From Sanguibacter inulinus (lineage in GTDB: Bacteria; Actinomycetota; Actinomycetes; Actinomycetales; Cellulomonadaceae): 64,000 bases of DNA. Every line of letters begins with the position of its first letter. Within the stretch, counting starts at the first letter, position 1. Below the pieces are notes generated by a model that did no database searches, was not told the origin of the DNA, and saw nothing but the letters and a program-made list of their open reading frames with translations. The stretch spans positions 56,111-120,110 of the forward strand of contig NZ_JACBYE010000009.1 of the NCBI RefSeq assembly GCF_013415325.1, written 5' to 3'. The translations under genes and the position numbers were made by a program. Of the stretch, positions 8,289 to 17,840 are shown in pieces.

Positions 8289-10052
8289 ATGTCTGACACC
8301 GTGCAGATGCCCGCACTGGGCGAATCAGTCACCGAAGGCACCGTCACCCGTTGGCTCAAGGCCGTCGGCGAGACCGTGGAGCTCGACGAGCCCTTGCTCG
8401 AGGTCTCGACCGACAAGGTCGACACCGAGATCCCGTCGCCGTTCGCCGGCGTGCTCGAGAAGATCCTGGTCGAGGAGGACGAGACCGTCGAGGTCGGCGC
8501 CGCCCTCGCCGAGATCGGCTCGGGCGAGGGAGCCGGCAGCAGCGACGACGCGAAGAGCGCCGACGAGGCTCCCGCCCCCCAGGCTCCGGCCGAGGTCACC
8601 GACGAGGCTCCGGCCTCGGGTGGCGGCTACGAGACCCCCGCACCGTCGGAGGAGGCCGCACCGACCGAGTCGACGACGGCCGAGTCCGCACCCTCGGGTG
8701 ACGGTGAGGAGATCAAGCTCCCCGCGCTCGGAGAGTCCGTCACCGAGGGCACCGTGACCCGCTGGCTCAAGTCGGTCGGCGACAGCGTCGAGGTCGACGA
8801 GCCCCTGCTCGAGGTCTCGACCGACAAGGTCGACACCGAGGTCCCGTCGCCCGTCGCCGGGACGCTCCAGCAGATCCTCGTCCAGGAGGACGAGACCGTC
8901 GAGGTCGGCACAGTCCTCGCGGTCATCGGCTCCGGCGCGGCTGCTGAGTCGGCTCCCGCCGAGAAGGCTCCGGCTGCTGAGGCACCGAAGGCCGAGGCTC
9001 CCAAGGCTGAAGCCCCGAAGGCTGAAGCACCCAAGGCCGAGGCCCCGAAGGCAGAGGCCCCCAAGGCCGAGGCTCCGAAGACGGACGCACCGTCCGCCGC
9101 CGGTGGCTCGTACCTCACGCCTCTCGTGCGCAAGCTCGCGTCCGAGAAGGGCGTCGACATCGCCACGGTCACCGGGACCGGTGTCGGTGGGCGGATCCGC
9201 AAGGAAGACGTCCTCGAGGCTGCTGCCAAGGCCGAAGAGGCTGCCAAGGCTGCCGCTGCTCCGGCTCCCGCCGCAGCCGCGCCGTCCGAGGCTCCGGCCG
9301 CGGCACGCAAGGCGTCGGTCCCCGAGGTCTCGCCGCTGCGCGGCACGACCGAGAAGGCCAGCCGCCTGCGCAAGATCATCGCCGAGCGCATGGTCGAGGC
9401 CCTGCACTCGCAGGCGCAGCTCACCACGGTCGTCGAGGTCGACGTGACCCGCGTCGCGCGTCTTCGTGCCAAGGCGAAGGACGGTTTCAAGGCTCGCGAG
9501 AACGCGAACCTCACCTTCCTGCCGTTCTTCGCGCTGGCTGCCGTCGAGGCCCTCAAGGCCTTCCCGAAGATCAACGGCGTCCTCGAGGGCGACCAGATCA
9601 CGTATCACGCGTCGGAGAACGTCGGTATCGCCGTCGACACCCCGCGTGGCCTGCTGGTCCCGGTCATCCGCGACGCCGGTGACCTCAACCTCGGCGGCAT
9701 CGCCCGCAAGATCGGTGACCTCGCCACGCGCACGCGTGACAACAAGGTCGGACCGGACGAGCTCAGCGGCGCCACCTTCACGATCACCAACACCGGTTCG
9801 GGTGGGGCGCTCATCGACACCCCGATCGTCCCCGGCGGCACGTCGGCGATCCTCGGCACCGGCACGATCGTCAAGCGTCCCGCAGTGATCACCGACGCCG
9901 ACGGCGCCGAGGTCATCGCGATCCGCTCGATCTGCTACCTCTCGCTCTCCTACGACCACCGTCTGGTGGACGGCGCCGACGCGTCGCGCTACCTCATGGC
10001 CGTCAAGAAGCGCATCGAAGAGGGTGCCTTCGAGTCCGAGGTCGGTCTCTGA
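8289..10052 (+). CDS. sucB: 2-oxo-acid dehydrogenase E2, two lipoyl domains (succinyl/acetyltransferase type)
   Basis: A 587-residue acyltransferase core of a 2-oxo-acid dehydrogenase complex. Domain order: lipoyl domain 1 (about 3-78, lipoylated Lys43 in STDKVD), Ala/Pro/Glu linker, lipoyl domain 2 (about 140-215, Lys180), a repetitive linker, an E1/E3-binding domain (about 275-310), a second linker and the catalytic domain with HRLVDG (His557, Asp561). In actinobacteria this two-lipoyl E2 (called SucB or DlaT) can serve pyruvate as well as 2-oxoglutarate dehydrogenase, so the exact substrate is open. It sits with lpdA, lipB and lipA, which make and use its lipoyl groups. Confidence 0.93.
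   Translation: MSDTVQMPALGESVTEGTVTRWLKAVGETVELDEPLLEVSTDKVDTEIPSPFAGVLEKILVEEDETVEVGAALAEIGSGEGAGSSDDAKSADEAPAPQAPAEVTDEAPASGGGYETPAPSEEAAPTESTTAESAPSGDGEEIKLPALGESVTEGTVTRWLKSVGDSVEVDEPLLEVSTDKVDTEVPSPVAGTLQQILVQEDETVEVGTVLAVIGSGAAAESAPAEKAPAAEAPKAEAPKAEAPKAEAPKAEAPKAEAPKAEAPKTDAPSAAGGSYLTPLVRKLASEKGVDIATVTGTGVGGRIRKEDVLEAAAKAEEAAKAAAAPAPAAAAPSEAPAAARKASVPEVSPLRGTTEKASRLRKIIAERMVEALHSQAQLTTVVEVDVTRVARLRAKAKDGFKARENANLTFLPFFALAAVEALKAFPKINGVLEGDQITYHASENVGIAVDTPRGLLVPVIRDAGDLNLGGIARKIGDLATRTRDNKVGPDELSGATFTITNTGSGGALIDTPIVPGGTSAILGTGTIVKRPAVITDADGAEVIAIRSICYLSLSYDHRLVDGADASRYLMAVKKRIEEGAFESEVGL
8979..9083 (+). repeat. seven 15-bp tandem repeats encoding the E2 linker
   Basis: Seven in-frame copies of a 15-base unit encode (EAPKA)n in the second linker of the E2 protein. 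Third codon positions vary between copies, so the repeat is kept at protein level rather than being recently amplified. Such Ala/Pro/Lys-rich linkers are flexible arms that let lipoyl domains move. Confidence 0.9.
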
Positions 10053-10094
10053 CCACGCTCTGACGGGTGCCCTCACCGGCACCCGACCGCACCA

Positions 10095-10133
10095 CACGAC
10101 GACCCCGCAGCCCACGGCTGCGGGGTCGTCGTG
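10095..10133 (+). terminator. hairpin after the lpdA-E2 operon
   Basis: Perfect 18-base arms (10095-10112 and 10116-10133) with a 3-base loop begin 43 bases after the E2 stop. This marks the end of the lpdA-E2 transcript. Confidence 0.8.
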
Positions 10134-10255
10134 CGTCCCGGCCCGGCTGCGTCCTGCGCACCGGCCCGGCTGCGTCGTGCATCTCTGCCCGGGACCACAG
10201 CCGCGTCGGCCACCTCCAGCGCGCCCCGACGTCTCCGGCTGCCTACGATGACCAG

Positions 10256-11203
10256 ATGGACACCACCCGCAAGACCGTCGTCGTCGCAGGCTCGAGCGGA
10301 TTTGTGGGGTCGGCGCTCGTCCCGCGCCTCAGGCGCCGCGGGTACGACGTCCGCACGCTCGTCCGCCGCCCTGTGAAGGCCCCCGGCGAGATCACCTGGG
10401 ATCCCGGCGCCGGGCAGCTCCCGTCAGAGGCCCTGGACGGCGCACGGGCTGTTGTGAACCTCGCCGGGGTGGGCGTCGGCGACCACCGCTGGACCGACGC
10501 CTACCGCGAGCAGATCCTTCGGTCGCGTGTCGACTCCACGACCCTGCTCTCCGAGCGGCTCGCCGCGGCCGTCTCCGCCGACCGTGCCCCCACGGAGGCC
10601 GTGCTCGTGCAGGCCTCGGCCATCGGCGCCTACGGCGACCAGGGCGACACGGTGCTCACGGAGTCGAGCCCCCTCGGGGAGGGGTTCCTCGCCGACGTGG
10701 TCCGGGCGTGGGAGGCCGCGGCCGAGCCCGCCCGTGCGGCAGGGCTGCGGGTCGCGCGCCTGCGCACCGGGATCGTCCTCGCCCCGAGCGGAGGGGCGCT
10801 CGGACGGCTGCTCCCCCTGGTCAAGGCGGGGGTCGCGGGTCCGATGGGCAGCGGCGACCAGTTCTGGAGCTGGATCTCCCTCGAAGACGAGATCCGCGCG
10901 ATCTTGCACATCATGGAGTCCGACCTCGAAGGGCCCGTCAACCTCACGGCGCCGGCTCCCTCACGCAACGCCGACCTCACCCGCGCCCTCGGTGACGCCT
11001 TCGGCAGGCCCACCAAGATCAAGGTCCCGGCCTTCGCGCTGAAGATCGCCCTCGGTGAGTTCTCGAGCGAGCTCCTCGGGTCGCAGCGCGTGCACCCCGA
11101 GGTGCTAGAGCAGGCTGGCTTCGAGTTCACGCACCCGACGATCCACGCCGCGGCCCGTTGGGTGGCCGAGGGCCGACCGGCCCAGACCAGCCCGACCGTC
11201 TGA
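10256..11203 (+). CDS. TIGR01777-family nucleotide-sugar epimerase-like oxidoreductase
   Basis: A 315-residue member of the extended short-chain dehydrogenase group (TIGR01777, SulA/YfcH-like). The N-terminal dinucleotide motif is AGSSGFVGSAL; the NLAGVG and ASAIGAYGDQGD segments and the C-terminal domain from about residue 240 with NLTAP and ALKIALGE are typical. The substrate is unknown; orthologues are near lipB in mycobacteria (Rv2216), as here. The ATG at 10256 gives the family start MDTTRKTVVVAGSSG. Confidence 0.88.
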   Translation: MDTTRKTVVVAGSSGFVGSALVPRLRRRGYDVRTLVRRPVKAPGEITWDPGAGQLPSEALDGARAVVNLAGVGVGDHRWTDAYREQILRSRVDSTTLLSERLAAAVSADRAPTEAVLVQASAIGAYGDQGDTVLTESSPLGEGFLADVVRAWEAAAEPARAAGLRVARLRTGIVLAPSGGALGRLLPLVKAGVAGPMGSGDQFWSWISLEDEIRAILHIMESDLEGPVNLTAPAPSRNADLTRALGDAFGRPTKIKVPAFALKIALGEFSSELLGSQRVHPEVLEQAGFEFTHPTIHAAARWVAEGRPAQTSPTV

Positions 11204-11205
11204 AC

Positions 11206-11248
11206 GACCACGGCACCGCCCGACGAGTCGTCGGGCGGTGCCGTGGTC
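11206..11248. terminator. 21-bp hairpin between convergent genes
   Basis: Arms 11206-11226 and 11228-11248 are perfectly complementary. The hairpin begins right after the TIGR01777 stop and faces the convergent Gfo/Idh gene. Confidence 0.75.
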
Positions 11249-11330
11249 GGTGGTGCCCCACCTGGGACACGGGGTGCCCGTCGGCGCGACGCGCTGCCGC
11301 GCAGCCCCGGCGAAGCCGATGTGCCGCGAG

Positions 11331-12362
11331 TCAGCCGAGGCTGATCCGCGCCCCTGTGGCCGCGCTCTCGCGGGCTGCGTCGAGCACCCGGGCCGTCGCC
11401 ACGGTCTCCTCGGGGTCGACAGGCACAGGCCCACCGTCGAGGACCCACGCGGCGACCGCAGGGTAGAAGTCTTCGTGCCCGCCCGGTGCCTGCTGGACCG
11501 GTGTCCGCTCCCGGCCGTGGGAGAGCCAGCCCTGGGACCCTTCGGGCGCGTCGGCGTCCATCTCCTCGAAGGGAGAGGCGTCGTTCTCGAAGGTCGTCAC
11601 GACGTACGCCCCCTCCGAGCCGAGCACCCGGGTCCGTGGACCAGGTGCCCCGACGACAGAGCCGCCCCAGAGGTGGCTGACGACCTGCTGGCCCTCGTCC
11701 CCCGCTGCGTGACGCAGCGACAGGAAGACGTCGTCCTCGGTCGGGGTCGTGTGGTTCGCGAGCTCGGCGTACACGGACTCGACGGGCCCGAAGAGCTGGA
11801 CCGCCGAGTCGACGAGGTGCGTCCCGAGGTCGAGGAGCAGTCCGCCTCCGCGGGTGTCCTGCTCCTTCCAGCGCTGCTGGGGCACCGGGCGCCACCGCTC
11901 CCAGCGCCGCTCGAAGCGGTAGACCGACCCGAGGCTCCCCGCGGCCAGCACGGCCTGCAGGGTGAGCTGCTCGGGATCCCACCGGCGGTTCTGGAACACG
12001 GTGAGCGGGGTCCCGGTCTCCCGGGCCGTCCGCGCGACCCGCTCTGCGCCGGGCCCGTCGAGGGCGATCGGCTTGTCGAGGAGGAGCGGGACGCCGGCCT
12101 CGAGGACCTGGACCGCCTGGTCCTCGTGGAGCGGGGTCGGGCTGGCGAGCACGACGAGGTCGTACCTCGAGGTGTCCGACAGCAGGGAGTCGAGGTCGTC
12201 CACGACCTCGACTCCCTGCCAGTCGCTGCGCGCGGTCTCGGCACGCTCCGGTGAGCGGGTCACCACGACGGCGACGTCGTACCCCGCCTGCTCCACGAGC
12301 CGTGCGTGGATGCCACGCCCCGCTCCCCCGTACCCGACCAGCCCGACGCGCAGTGTGCTCAT
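11331..12362 (-). CDS. Gfo/Idh/MocA-family oxidoreductase
   Basis: A 343-residue NAD(P)-dependent oxidoreductase, probably acting on a sugar or inositol-like polyol. The N-terminal Rossmann motif is GLVGYGGAGRGIHARL, the family EKP-like motif appears as LLLDKPIAL at about 95, and the C-terminal substrate domain contains GGGLLLDLGTHLVDSAVQLFG with the conserved Asp and His. Its ATG overlaps the stop of the upstream MMPL gene (ATGA), so it is translated with that exporter. The reason for the pairing is not clear from sequence. Confidence 0.9.
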   Translation of the reverse strand: MSTLRVGLVGYGGAGRGIHARLVEQAGYDVAVVVTRSPERAETARSDWQGVEVVDDLDSLLSDTSRYDLVVLASPTPLHEDQAVQVLEAGVPLLLDKPIALDGPGAERVARTARETGTPLTVFQNRRWDPEQLTLQAVLAAGSLGSVYRFERRWERWRPVPQQRWKEQDTRGGGLLLDLGTHLVDSAVQLFGPVESVYAELANHTTPTEDDVFLSLRHAAGDEGQQVVSHLWGGSVVGAPGPRTRVLGSEGAYVVTTFENDASPFEEMDADAPEGSQGWLSHGRERTPVQQAPGGHEDFYPAVAAWVLDGGPVPVDPEETVATARVLDAARESAATGARISLG

Positions 12363-14695
12363 GCGTCCACGGTAGCTCCGTCCGAGCCGCCGGGTGCCGC
12401 CGGGTCTTCGGCAGCGTGCTTGCCCTGGCGCTCCCGGTCGCGCTCGGTCTTGCCGAGCCTCGAGGGCCACCACACGGCTCCGCCGATGTCGTGGACGAGC
12501 GCAGGCACGAGGAGCGAGCGCACGACGATCGTGTCGAGCAGCACCCCGAAGGCGACCACGAAGGCGATCTGCGCGAGGAAGATCAGCGGGATGATGCCGA
12601 GCGCCGCGAAGGTGGCCGCGAGGACCACACCTGCGGACGTGATGACCGACCCGGTGACCGTGAGCCCCCGGACCACACCGTCACGGGTGCCGTGGTGGAT
12701 GGTCTCCTCCCGGACGCGTGTCATGAGGAAGATCGTGTAGTCCACACCGAGCGCCACGAGGAAGCAGAAGGCGTACAGCGGGACCGTCGGGTCTGCGCCG
12801 GGGAAACCGAAGACGTGCTGGAACACGAGCGCGGAGACTCCGAGCGCGGCACCGAAGGAGAGCACGTTCGCGGCCATGAGCAGGACCGCGGCGAGGATCG
12901 ACCGCAGCAGCATCATGAGGATGACGAGGATCACCAGCAGCACGACCGGCACGATGACCTGGAGGTCCCGGGTCCCGGCGTCCTGCGTGTCGAGGCGCTG
13001 TGCCGCGGCACCACCGACGAGAGCGTCGGAGGAGACGTCGTGGACGGCTGTCCGCAGGTCCGCGACGGTCGCGACGGCGCCCTGGGTGTCGGCGGCATCG
13101 GTCGTGACGACGTCGATACGGACCATTCCGTCGACGACGAGCGGAGGTTCGTCGCTGGTCGCACCAGGCATCCCCTGGCCGCTCGAGGCAGTCACGGCAG
13201 ACGCGCTGGTCACGCCGTCCACGCCCTCGGCTGCGGCGATGACCGCGTCGACGTCGGCCTCCGGGGCGATGACGATGGCCGGCTGGATGTTGCCGCCGTC
13301 GAAGTGCTGGGCGAGCACCTCTTCGCCGTCGACCGAGTCGACCTGCGTGAGGAACACGTCGGACTCGCTCGTCCCGCTCGCGTCGAGCGTCGGGACGAAG
13401 GCCGCGCAGGCGGCGAGCACGAGAGCCGTGATGACCCAGACTCGGCGGTCGTGACGGGCGACGAAGCGCGCCACACGAGCCCAGAAGCCCTTGGTGGTGT
13501 CGATCGTGCCGACAGCGCCCGGAGCAGCCTGGGCCTCGTCGACGAAGGACGGGCGACGCGGCCAGAACACAGCGCGGGACCGCTTGCCGCCGACGAGCAG
13601 CAGCGCGGGCAAGAAGGTCATCGCACCGAGGAAGGCGGCGACGATGCCGATCGCTGCGACAGGCCCGAGCGACCTGTTCGACGCGAGGTCCGAGAGCAGG
13701 AGGCAGAGCAGACCGGCGATGACCGTGCCGGCGCTCGCCAGGATCGGCTCGACCGAGGCGCGCAGCGACTTCCGCAGCGCGTCCGCCGGGTGACGGGTGT
13801 GCCGGAGCTCCTCGCGGTAGCGGGCCACGATGAACAGGGAGTAGTCGACCGAGGCACCGACCACGAGGATCGACAAGATCCCCTGGGACTGCCCGTTGAG
13901 CACGAGCGTCCCGTTGTCGGCGAGCTGGTAGACCACCAGACCCGCGAGGCAGAGCGAGAAGACGGCTGTGAAGATGACGACGAAGGGCAGGATCGGCGAC
14001 CTGTAGACGAAGGCCAAGATGATGAGGACCGCGACGAGGGCGACGAGCAGCAGGACTGTGTCGATGCCGCCGAAGGCCACGACGAGGTCCGCCACGAAGC
14101 CCGCGGGACCGGTGACCCACAGGTTGAGGTCGGCGCCCGCGAGGTCGGCCGCGATCGCGTCGCGGATGGCACCCACGACTGTCGGGGTGAGGCTCTCACC
14201 GTCGGCGAGCAGCGACTCGGCCGCGTCGGCGTCGATGGCCAGGGTGATCAGCGCAGCCTCGCCGTCTTCGGACGGCACGACGACTGTCGGTGCTGTGAGC
14301 ACGTCCCCGACGGTGCGGGGGTCGTCTCCCGAGGCACCAGGGATCTCGATCGCGGCGATCGAGTCGGAGAACGAGGTGATGGCGGCGAGCTGGTCTGCGG
14401 TGAGGGCACCCCCCTGCGAGGAGGTGGCGACGACGAGGGCGGGCAGCGACTGCGACTCGACGAAGTCGGCCGCGAGCTTGTCGACCTGGGTCGACTCGGC
14501 GCTCGACGGGAGGGACGCACCGGCGTCGTTGGTCTGGACAGAGCTCAGCTTGCCCTGGGCCTGTCCGCCCAGCGCTCCGATACCGAGCCAGATGGCGATG
14601 ACTGCGACAATGATGAGACCGCGGACGACACCCGAGCGACGCGGTGCGCCCCCGGCCTGGCCCTGGCTCTGCGCACTGGGGGATTTACTCAGCAT
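12359..14695 (-). CDS. MMPL-family RND-type transporter
   Basis: A 778-residue inner-membrane exporter of the MMPL/RND superfamily. One membrane span (about 22-42) is followed by a large external loop (to about 190), then five spans, a second external loop (about 400-560) and five more spans, ending in a charged tail. The pattern matches actinobacterial MMPL proteins that export lipids or drugs by proton exchange. The start ATG at 14695 lies inside an 18-base palindrome, and the divergent MarR gene is 54 bases away, which suggests that MarR represses this exporter directly. The downstream oxidoreductase overlaps it. Confidence 0.92.
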   Translation of the reverse strand: MLSKSPSAQSQGQAGGAPRRSGVVRGLIIVAVIAIWLGIGALGGQAQGKLSSVQTNDAGASLPSSAESTQVDKLAADFVESQSLPALVVATSSQGGALTADQLAAITSFSDSIAAIEIPGASGDDPRTVGDVLTAPTVVVPSEDGEAALITLAIDADAAESLLADGESLTPTVVGAIRDAIAADLAGADLNLWVTGPAGFVADLVVAFGGIDTVLLLVALVAVLIILAFVYRSPILPFVVIFTAVFSLCLAGLVVYQLADNGTLVLNGQSQGILSILVVGASVDYSLFIVARYREELRHTRHPADALRKSLRASVEPILASAGTVIAGLLCLLLSDLASNRSLGPVAAIGIVAAFLGAMTFLPALLLVGGKRSRAVFWPRRPSFVDEAQAAPGAVGTIDTTKGFWARVARFVARHDRRVWVITALVLAACAAFVPTLDASGTSESDVFLTQVDSVDGEEVLAQHFDGGNIQPAIVIAPEADVDAVIAAAEGVDGVTSASAVTASSGQGMPGATSDEPPLVVDGMVRIDVVTTDAADTQGAVATVADLRTAVHDVSSDALVGGAAAQRLDTQDAGTRDLQVIVPVVLLVILVILMMLLRSILAAVLLMAANVLSFGAALGVSALVFQHVFGFPGADPTVPLYAFCFLVALGVDYTIFLMTRVREETIHHGTRDGVVRGLTVTGSVITSAGVVLAATFAALGIIPLIFLAQIAFVVAFGVLLDTIVVRSLLVPALVHDIGGAVWWPSRLGKTERDRERQGKHAAEDPAAPGGSDGATVDA

Positions 14696-14703
14696 GCTGA
14701 GTA
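14686..14703. promoter_or_regulatory. 18-bp palindromic operator, probable MarR site
   Basis: TACTCAGCATGCTGAGTA is a perfect 18-base inverted repeat centred on the MMPL start codon and 55 bases before the MarR start. Length and symmetry fit MarR-family operators. A TATCAT on the plus strand at 14702-14707 is a possible -10 for marR, so one site could control both genes. Confidence 0.7.
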
Positions 14704-14749
14704 TCATCGAGGACACGACAGTCGGATGCAAGTGGAGAGGAGCGTGGGC

Positions 14750-15196
14750 ATGCCAGACGACCCGTCGACGTGGGCCACAGGCCGGCTCCTCTCGCACGTC
14801 GCGCGCGGGCTCGAGCGCCAGTGGAACAACCACCTGGACGGCTGGGGGCTCAACCACGCGAGCCTGCCCGTGCTTCTTCACCTGCTGCGCGGAGGCCACT
14901 CGCAGCGCGAGATCGCGGCGCTCTCGAACGTGACCGAGCAGACAATGAGCCGCACCGTCGCCCGCCTCGAGCGCCTCGGGTACGTCACGCGCACCCCCGA
15001 CCCGACCGACGCACGTCGACAGGTGGTGCTCCTCACCGATGCCGGCCGCGCCGTCGCCGCCGAGGCCGCCCGGCCCGAGCAGGGTGAGGCCATCGCCGGT
15101 ACCGGCCTGACACCCGAGCAGATGACGACGCTCCGCGAGATCCTCGTCGACATGGTGCGCGCACAGGCCCCCGAGGCCGAGGTCGACCCGCGCTAG
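14750..15196 (+). CDS. MarR-family transcriptional regulator
   Basis: A 148-residue winged-helix dimer of the MarR family. The helix-turn-helix is at about 50-75 (HSQREIAALSNVTEQTMSRT), followed by the wing GYVTRTPDPTDARRQVVLLT with the conserved DxR. The ATG at 14750 has GAGAGGAG seven bases upstream; a GTG at 14744 is too close to that site. Divergent from the MMPL exporter, with a palindrome between them, so autorepression and exporter control are the likely roles. lipB follows after nine bases and may be co-transcribed by read-through. Confidence 0.92.
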   Translation: MPDDPSTWATGRLLSHVARGLERQWNNHLDGWGLNHASLPVLLHLLRGGHSQREIAALSNVTEQTMSRTVARLERLGYVTRTPDPTDARRQVVLLTDAGRAVAAEAARPEQGEAIAGTGLTPEQMTTLREILVDMVRAQAPEAEVDPR

Positions 15197-15205
15197 CCTG
15201 AGGCG

Positions 15206-15859
15206 ATGGAATTCCGGCAGGTCGACCTCGGGACCAGGCTCGTCAGCTTCGAGGAGGCGTGGAGGCTGCAGCGCGACCTGCACGCGGAGGTCGCCGCCGG
15301 AACCCGGCCGGGCACCGTGCTGCTGGTCGAGCACGCCTCCGTCTACACAGCCGGCCGCCGGACCCGGCAGGCTGAGCGACCGACCGACGGGCTCCGGGTC
15401 GTCGACGTGGACCGCGGTGGCAAGATCACCTGGCACGGCCCGGGTCAGCTCGTCGCGTACCCGGTCGTGCCGCTCCCTGCCCCGGTCGACGTGGTCGCCT
15501 ACGTCCGGCTGCTCGAGGACGCCGTCGTGGCGGTGTGCCGCGACCTCGGTCTCGAGACGGTCCGCGTCGAGGGCCGGTCAGGGGTCTGGTGCGCCCCGAC
15601 CGCCGACCTCCCCGCCCGCAAGGTCTGCGCGATCGGAGTCCGGGTAGCACGGGACGTGACGATGCACGGCCTCGCACTCAACTGCGACGCCGACCTCGCC
15701 CCGTACGCGGCGATCGTGCCGTGCGGCATCACCGACGCGGGGGTGACGACGCTCAGCCTCGAGCTGGGCCGGACCGTGACCGTGACAGAGGTCGCGCCGC
15801 TGCTCGAGGCGCACCTGCGTGAGCACCTGCGTGAGCACCTCGGAGCCGCAAGCGCCTGA
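15206..15859 (+). CDS. lipB: lipoyl(octanoyl) transferase
   Basis: Transfers octanoyl from acyl carrier protein to the lipoyl domains of E2 and GcvH, the first step of lipoate synthesis. The 217-residue protein has [14 protein letters not shown] at about 71, the catalytic Lys139 in ARKVCAIG and the acyl-accepting Cys173 in PCGITDAGV, the same pair described for the M. tuberculosis enzyme. The C-terminus ends in a duplicated REHL motif. It precedes lipA, the next enzyme of the pathway, by 84 bases. Confidence 0.96.
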   Translation: MEFRQVDLGTRLVSFEEAWRLQRDLHAEVAAGTRPGTVLLVEHASVYTAGRRTRQAERPTDGLRVVDVDRGGKITWHGPGQLVAYPVVPLPAPVDVVAYVRLLEDAVVAVCRDLGLETVRVEGRSGVWCAPTADLPARKVCAIGVRVARDVTMHGLALNCDADLAPYAAIVPCGITDAGVTTLSLELGRTVTVTEVAPLLEAHLREHLREHLGAASA

Positions 15860-15902
15860 CCGATCTGTCGCCGGACGAGGTGGCATCAAACGTCTCGGTC
15901 GA

Positions 15903-15930
15903 TTGTTGTACGCTGACCAGAAACTATCTC
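15903..15930 (+). promoter_or_regulatory. possible sigma-70-type promoter for lipA
   Basis: TTGTTG at 15903 and TATCTC at 15925 are separated by 16 bases and precede lipA by 13 bases, with a GGGGGA ribosome site between. This suggests that lipA can be transcribed separately from lipB. Prediction by eye only. Confidence 0.35.
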
Positions 15931-15943
15931 TGGGGGACAGCAC

Positions 15944-16945
15944 GTGACCATCGCACCCGAGGGGCGCCGCATGCTCCGTGTCGAGGCACGCAACTCCGCG
16001 ACGCCGATCGAGAAGAAGCCCGACTGGATCAAGACCCGCGCCACCATGGGGCCCGAGTACACAGAGCTCAAGGGGCTCGTGAGATCCGGGGGTCTCCACA
16101 CAGTCTGCGAGGAGGCCGGCTGCCCGAACATCTTCGAGTGCTGGGAAGACCGCGAGGCGACCTTCCTCATCGGCGGGGACCAGTGCACGCGGCGCTGCGA
16201 CTTCTGCCAGATCGACACCGGGAAGCCGGCCGACCTGGACACCGACGAGCCGCGCCGGGTGGCCGAGTCGGTCCGGACCATGAGCCTGCGGTACTCGACG
16301 GTCACAGGCGTGGCCCGTGACGATCTCCCGGACGGGGGCGCGTGGCTCTACGCCGAGACGGTCCGCCAGATCCACGCGCTCAACCCCGGGACCGGCGTCG
16401 AGCTGCTCATCCCCGACTTCAACGCCGTGCCCGAGCTCCTCGACGCCGTCAACGACTCCAGGCCAGAGGTCCTCGCCCACAACGTCGAGACCGTCCCGCG
16501 CATCTTCCGGCAGATCCGGCCCGGGTTCCGCTACGAGCGGTCCCTGTCCGTGATCACCCGGGCCCGCGAGGCAGGGCTGGTCACCAAGTCGAACCTCATC
16601 CTCGGCATGGGCGAGACGACCGACGAGGCCCGGGACGCCCTGCAGGACCTCTCCGACGCCGGGTGCGACCTCGTGACGATCACCCAGTACCTGCGTCCGT
16701 CCGTCCGCCACCACCCGGTCGACCGCTGGGTGCGGCCCGAAGAGTTCGTCGAGCTCTCCGAGGCCGCCGACAGCATGGGCTTCTCCGGCGTCATGGCCGG
16801 TCCGCTCGTCAGGTCCTCGTACAGGGCCGGTCGCCTGTGGGGGCAGGCCATGCGCAGGCGCGGACTCGCGGTGCCCGAGACGCTCGCCCACCTCACCGAG
16901 CCGACGACATCACGGCAGGAGGCGTCGAGCCTGCTCGCCCGCTGA
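15944..16945 (+). CDS. lipA: lipoyl synthase
   Basis: A 333-residue radical SAM enzyme that inserts two sulfurs into protein-bound octanoyl groups. The auxiliary cluster ligands are Cys55, Cys60 and Cys66 ([12 protein letters not shown]) and the radical SAM cluster is Cys81, Cys85 and Cys88 (CTRRCDFC). The near-C-terminal Ser that completes the auxiliary cluster is in VRSSY. It acts directly after lipB; its targets include the E2 encoded at 8289-10052. GTG start at 15944. Confidence 0.97.
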   Translation: MTIAPEGRRMLRVEARNSATPIEKKPDWIKTRATMGPEYTELKGLVRSGGLHTVCEEAGCPNIFECWEDREATFLIGGDQCTRRCDFCQIDTGKPADLDTDEPRRVAESVRTMSLRYSTVTGVARDDLPDGGAWLYAETVRQIHALNPGTGVELLIPDFNAVPELLDAVNDSRPEVLAHNVETVPRIFRQIRPGFRYERSLSVITRAREAGLVTKSNLILGMGETTDEARDALQDLSDAGCDLVTITQYLRPSVRHHPVDRWVRPEEFVELSEAADSMGFSGVMAGPLVRSSYRAGRLWGQAMRRRGLAVPETLAHLTEPTTSRQEASSLLAR

Positions 16946-16991
16946 CGACCCGCTCTCCGGAGCACCATCGCGCCCCGCTAGACTGAGGACC

Positions 16992-17735
16992 ATGGCCCGC
17001 AAGAACAAGGACGCAACCGCCACAGGCGTTGCCACAGACGCCCAGAGCGCCCCCAAGCAGAAGAAGCCGAAGAAGGTCCGCTGGTATCACCAGGTCTTCC
17101 AGGCCTACAAGATGACCTATGCGCGGGACCGCAAGGTGCCGTGGATCATGCTCGCGGTCTTCGTCGGCATCGTCGCCGTCGCCGTCGCGATCGGTCTCTG
17201 GTGGGGTCAGCCGATCTACATGGCGATCATCGGCATCCCCTTCGGGCTGCTCGGCGCGATGTTCGTGCTCGCCCGCCGCGCCGAGAGGTCGCAGTACGCG
17301 GAGATCGAAGGACAGCCCGGTGCCTCGCGCGCCGCGCTCGGCACGATCCGCCGCGGCTGGACCTTCGACGAAGAGCCCGCCGCCGTTGACCCGAAGACCA
17401 AGGACCTGCTGTTCCGCGGCCTCGGACGTCCCGGGATCGTCCTCGTGACCGAGGGCCCCTCGAACCGCGTGAAGAAGCTCATCGACGCCGAGCAGCGCAA
17501 GCTCGGCCGCATCCTCTCGGGCGTGCCGGTCACTGTCGTCCAGTGCGGCAACGGCGAGGGCCAGGTCCCGCTGCCGAAGCTCGCGCGCCACGTGCAGAAG
17601 CTCAAGCCGAAGCTCACCAAGGCCGAGGTCGGCGAGGTCGGCAAGCGCCTCACCGCGCTCGGCAAGATCCGGATGCCGATCCCCAAGGGCGTCGACCCGA
17701 ACCGCGCCCGCCCCGACCGCAAGGGCCAGCGCTGA
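16992..17735 (+). CDS. DUF4191 domain-containing membrane protein
   Basis: A 247-residue protein of the actinobacterial DUF4191 family, function unknown, commonly found between lipA and glnA (Rv2219 in M. tuberculosis). It has a Lys-rich N-terminus, two membrane spans at about 53-71 and 75-95, and a long basic C-terminal cytoplasmic domain containing RKLGRILSGVPVTVVQCG. It lies 46 bases after lipA and ends at a strong hairpin. Confidence 0.88.
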   Translation: MARKNKDATATGVATDAQSAPKQKKPKKVRWYHQVFQAYKMTYARDRKVPWIMLAVFVGIVAVAVAIGLWWGQPIYMAIIGIPFGLLGAMFVLARRAERSQYAEIEGQPGASRAALGTIRRGWTFDEEPAAVDPKTKDLLFRGLGRPGIVLVTEGPSNRVKKLIDAEQRKLGRILSGVPVTVVQCGNGEGQVPLPKLARHVQKLKPKLTKAEVGEVGKRLTALGKIRMPIPKGVDPNRARPDRKGQR

Positions 17736-17759
17736 CCGCACCGCACACCAGGCCAGCCC

Positions 17760-17799
17760 CAGAGCGACGCCCACCCCAGCAGGGGTGGGCGTCGCTCTG
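17760..17799. terminator. 18-bp hairpin between convergent genes
   Basis: Perfect 18-base arms (17760-17777, 17782-17799) with loop AGCA, followed by TCGTT. Lies between the DUF4191 gene and the convergent RDD gene. Confidence 0.85.
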
Positions 17800-17840
17800 T
17801 CGTTCCCGGGTGGTGCTCTGGCGTCGCGGTGACCACAGGA

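Noticed and set aside
8979..9083. CRISPR-like array
   Set aside because: The 15-base repeats have no spacers and encode an in-frame EAPKA linker. No CRISPR array was seen anywhere in the window.
8325..10115. Long minus-strand frame opposite the E2 gene
   Set aside because: Mirror of the lipoyl and linker codons; no start or ribosome-site support and no domain.
12251..14700. Very long plus-strand open frame through the MMPL gene region
   Set aside because: It is the antisense of the MMPL and Gfo/Idh genes, full of Arg, Asp, Glu and Gly without domain character; only its 3' end (from 14750) is the real MarR gene.
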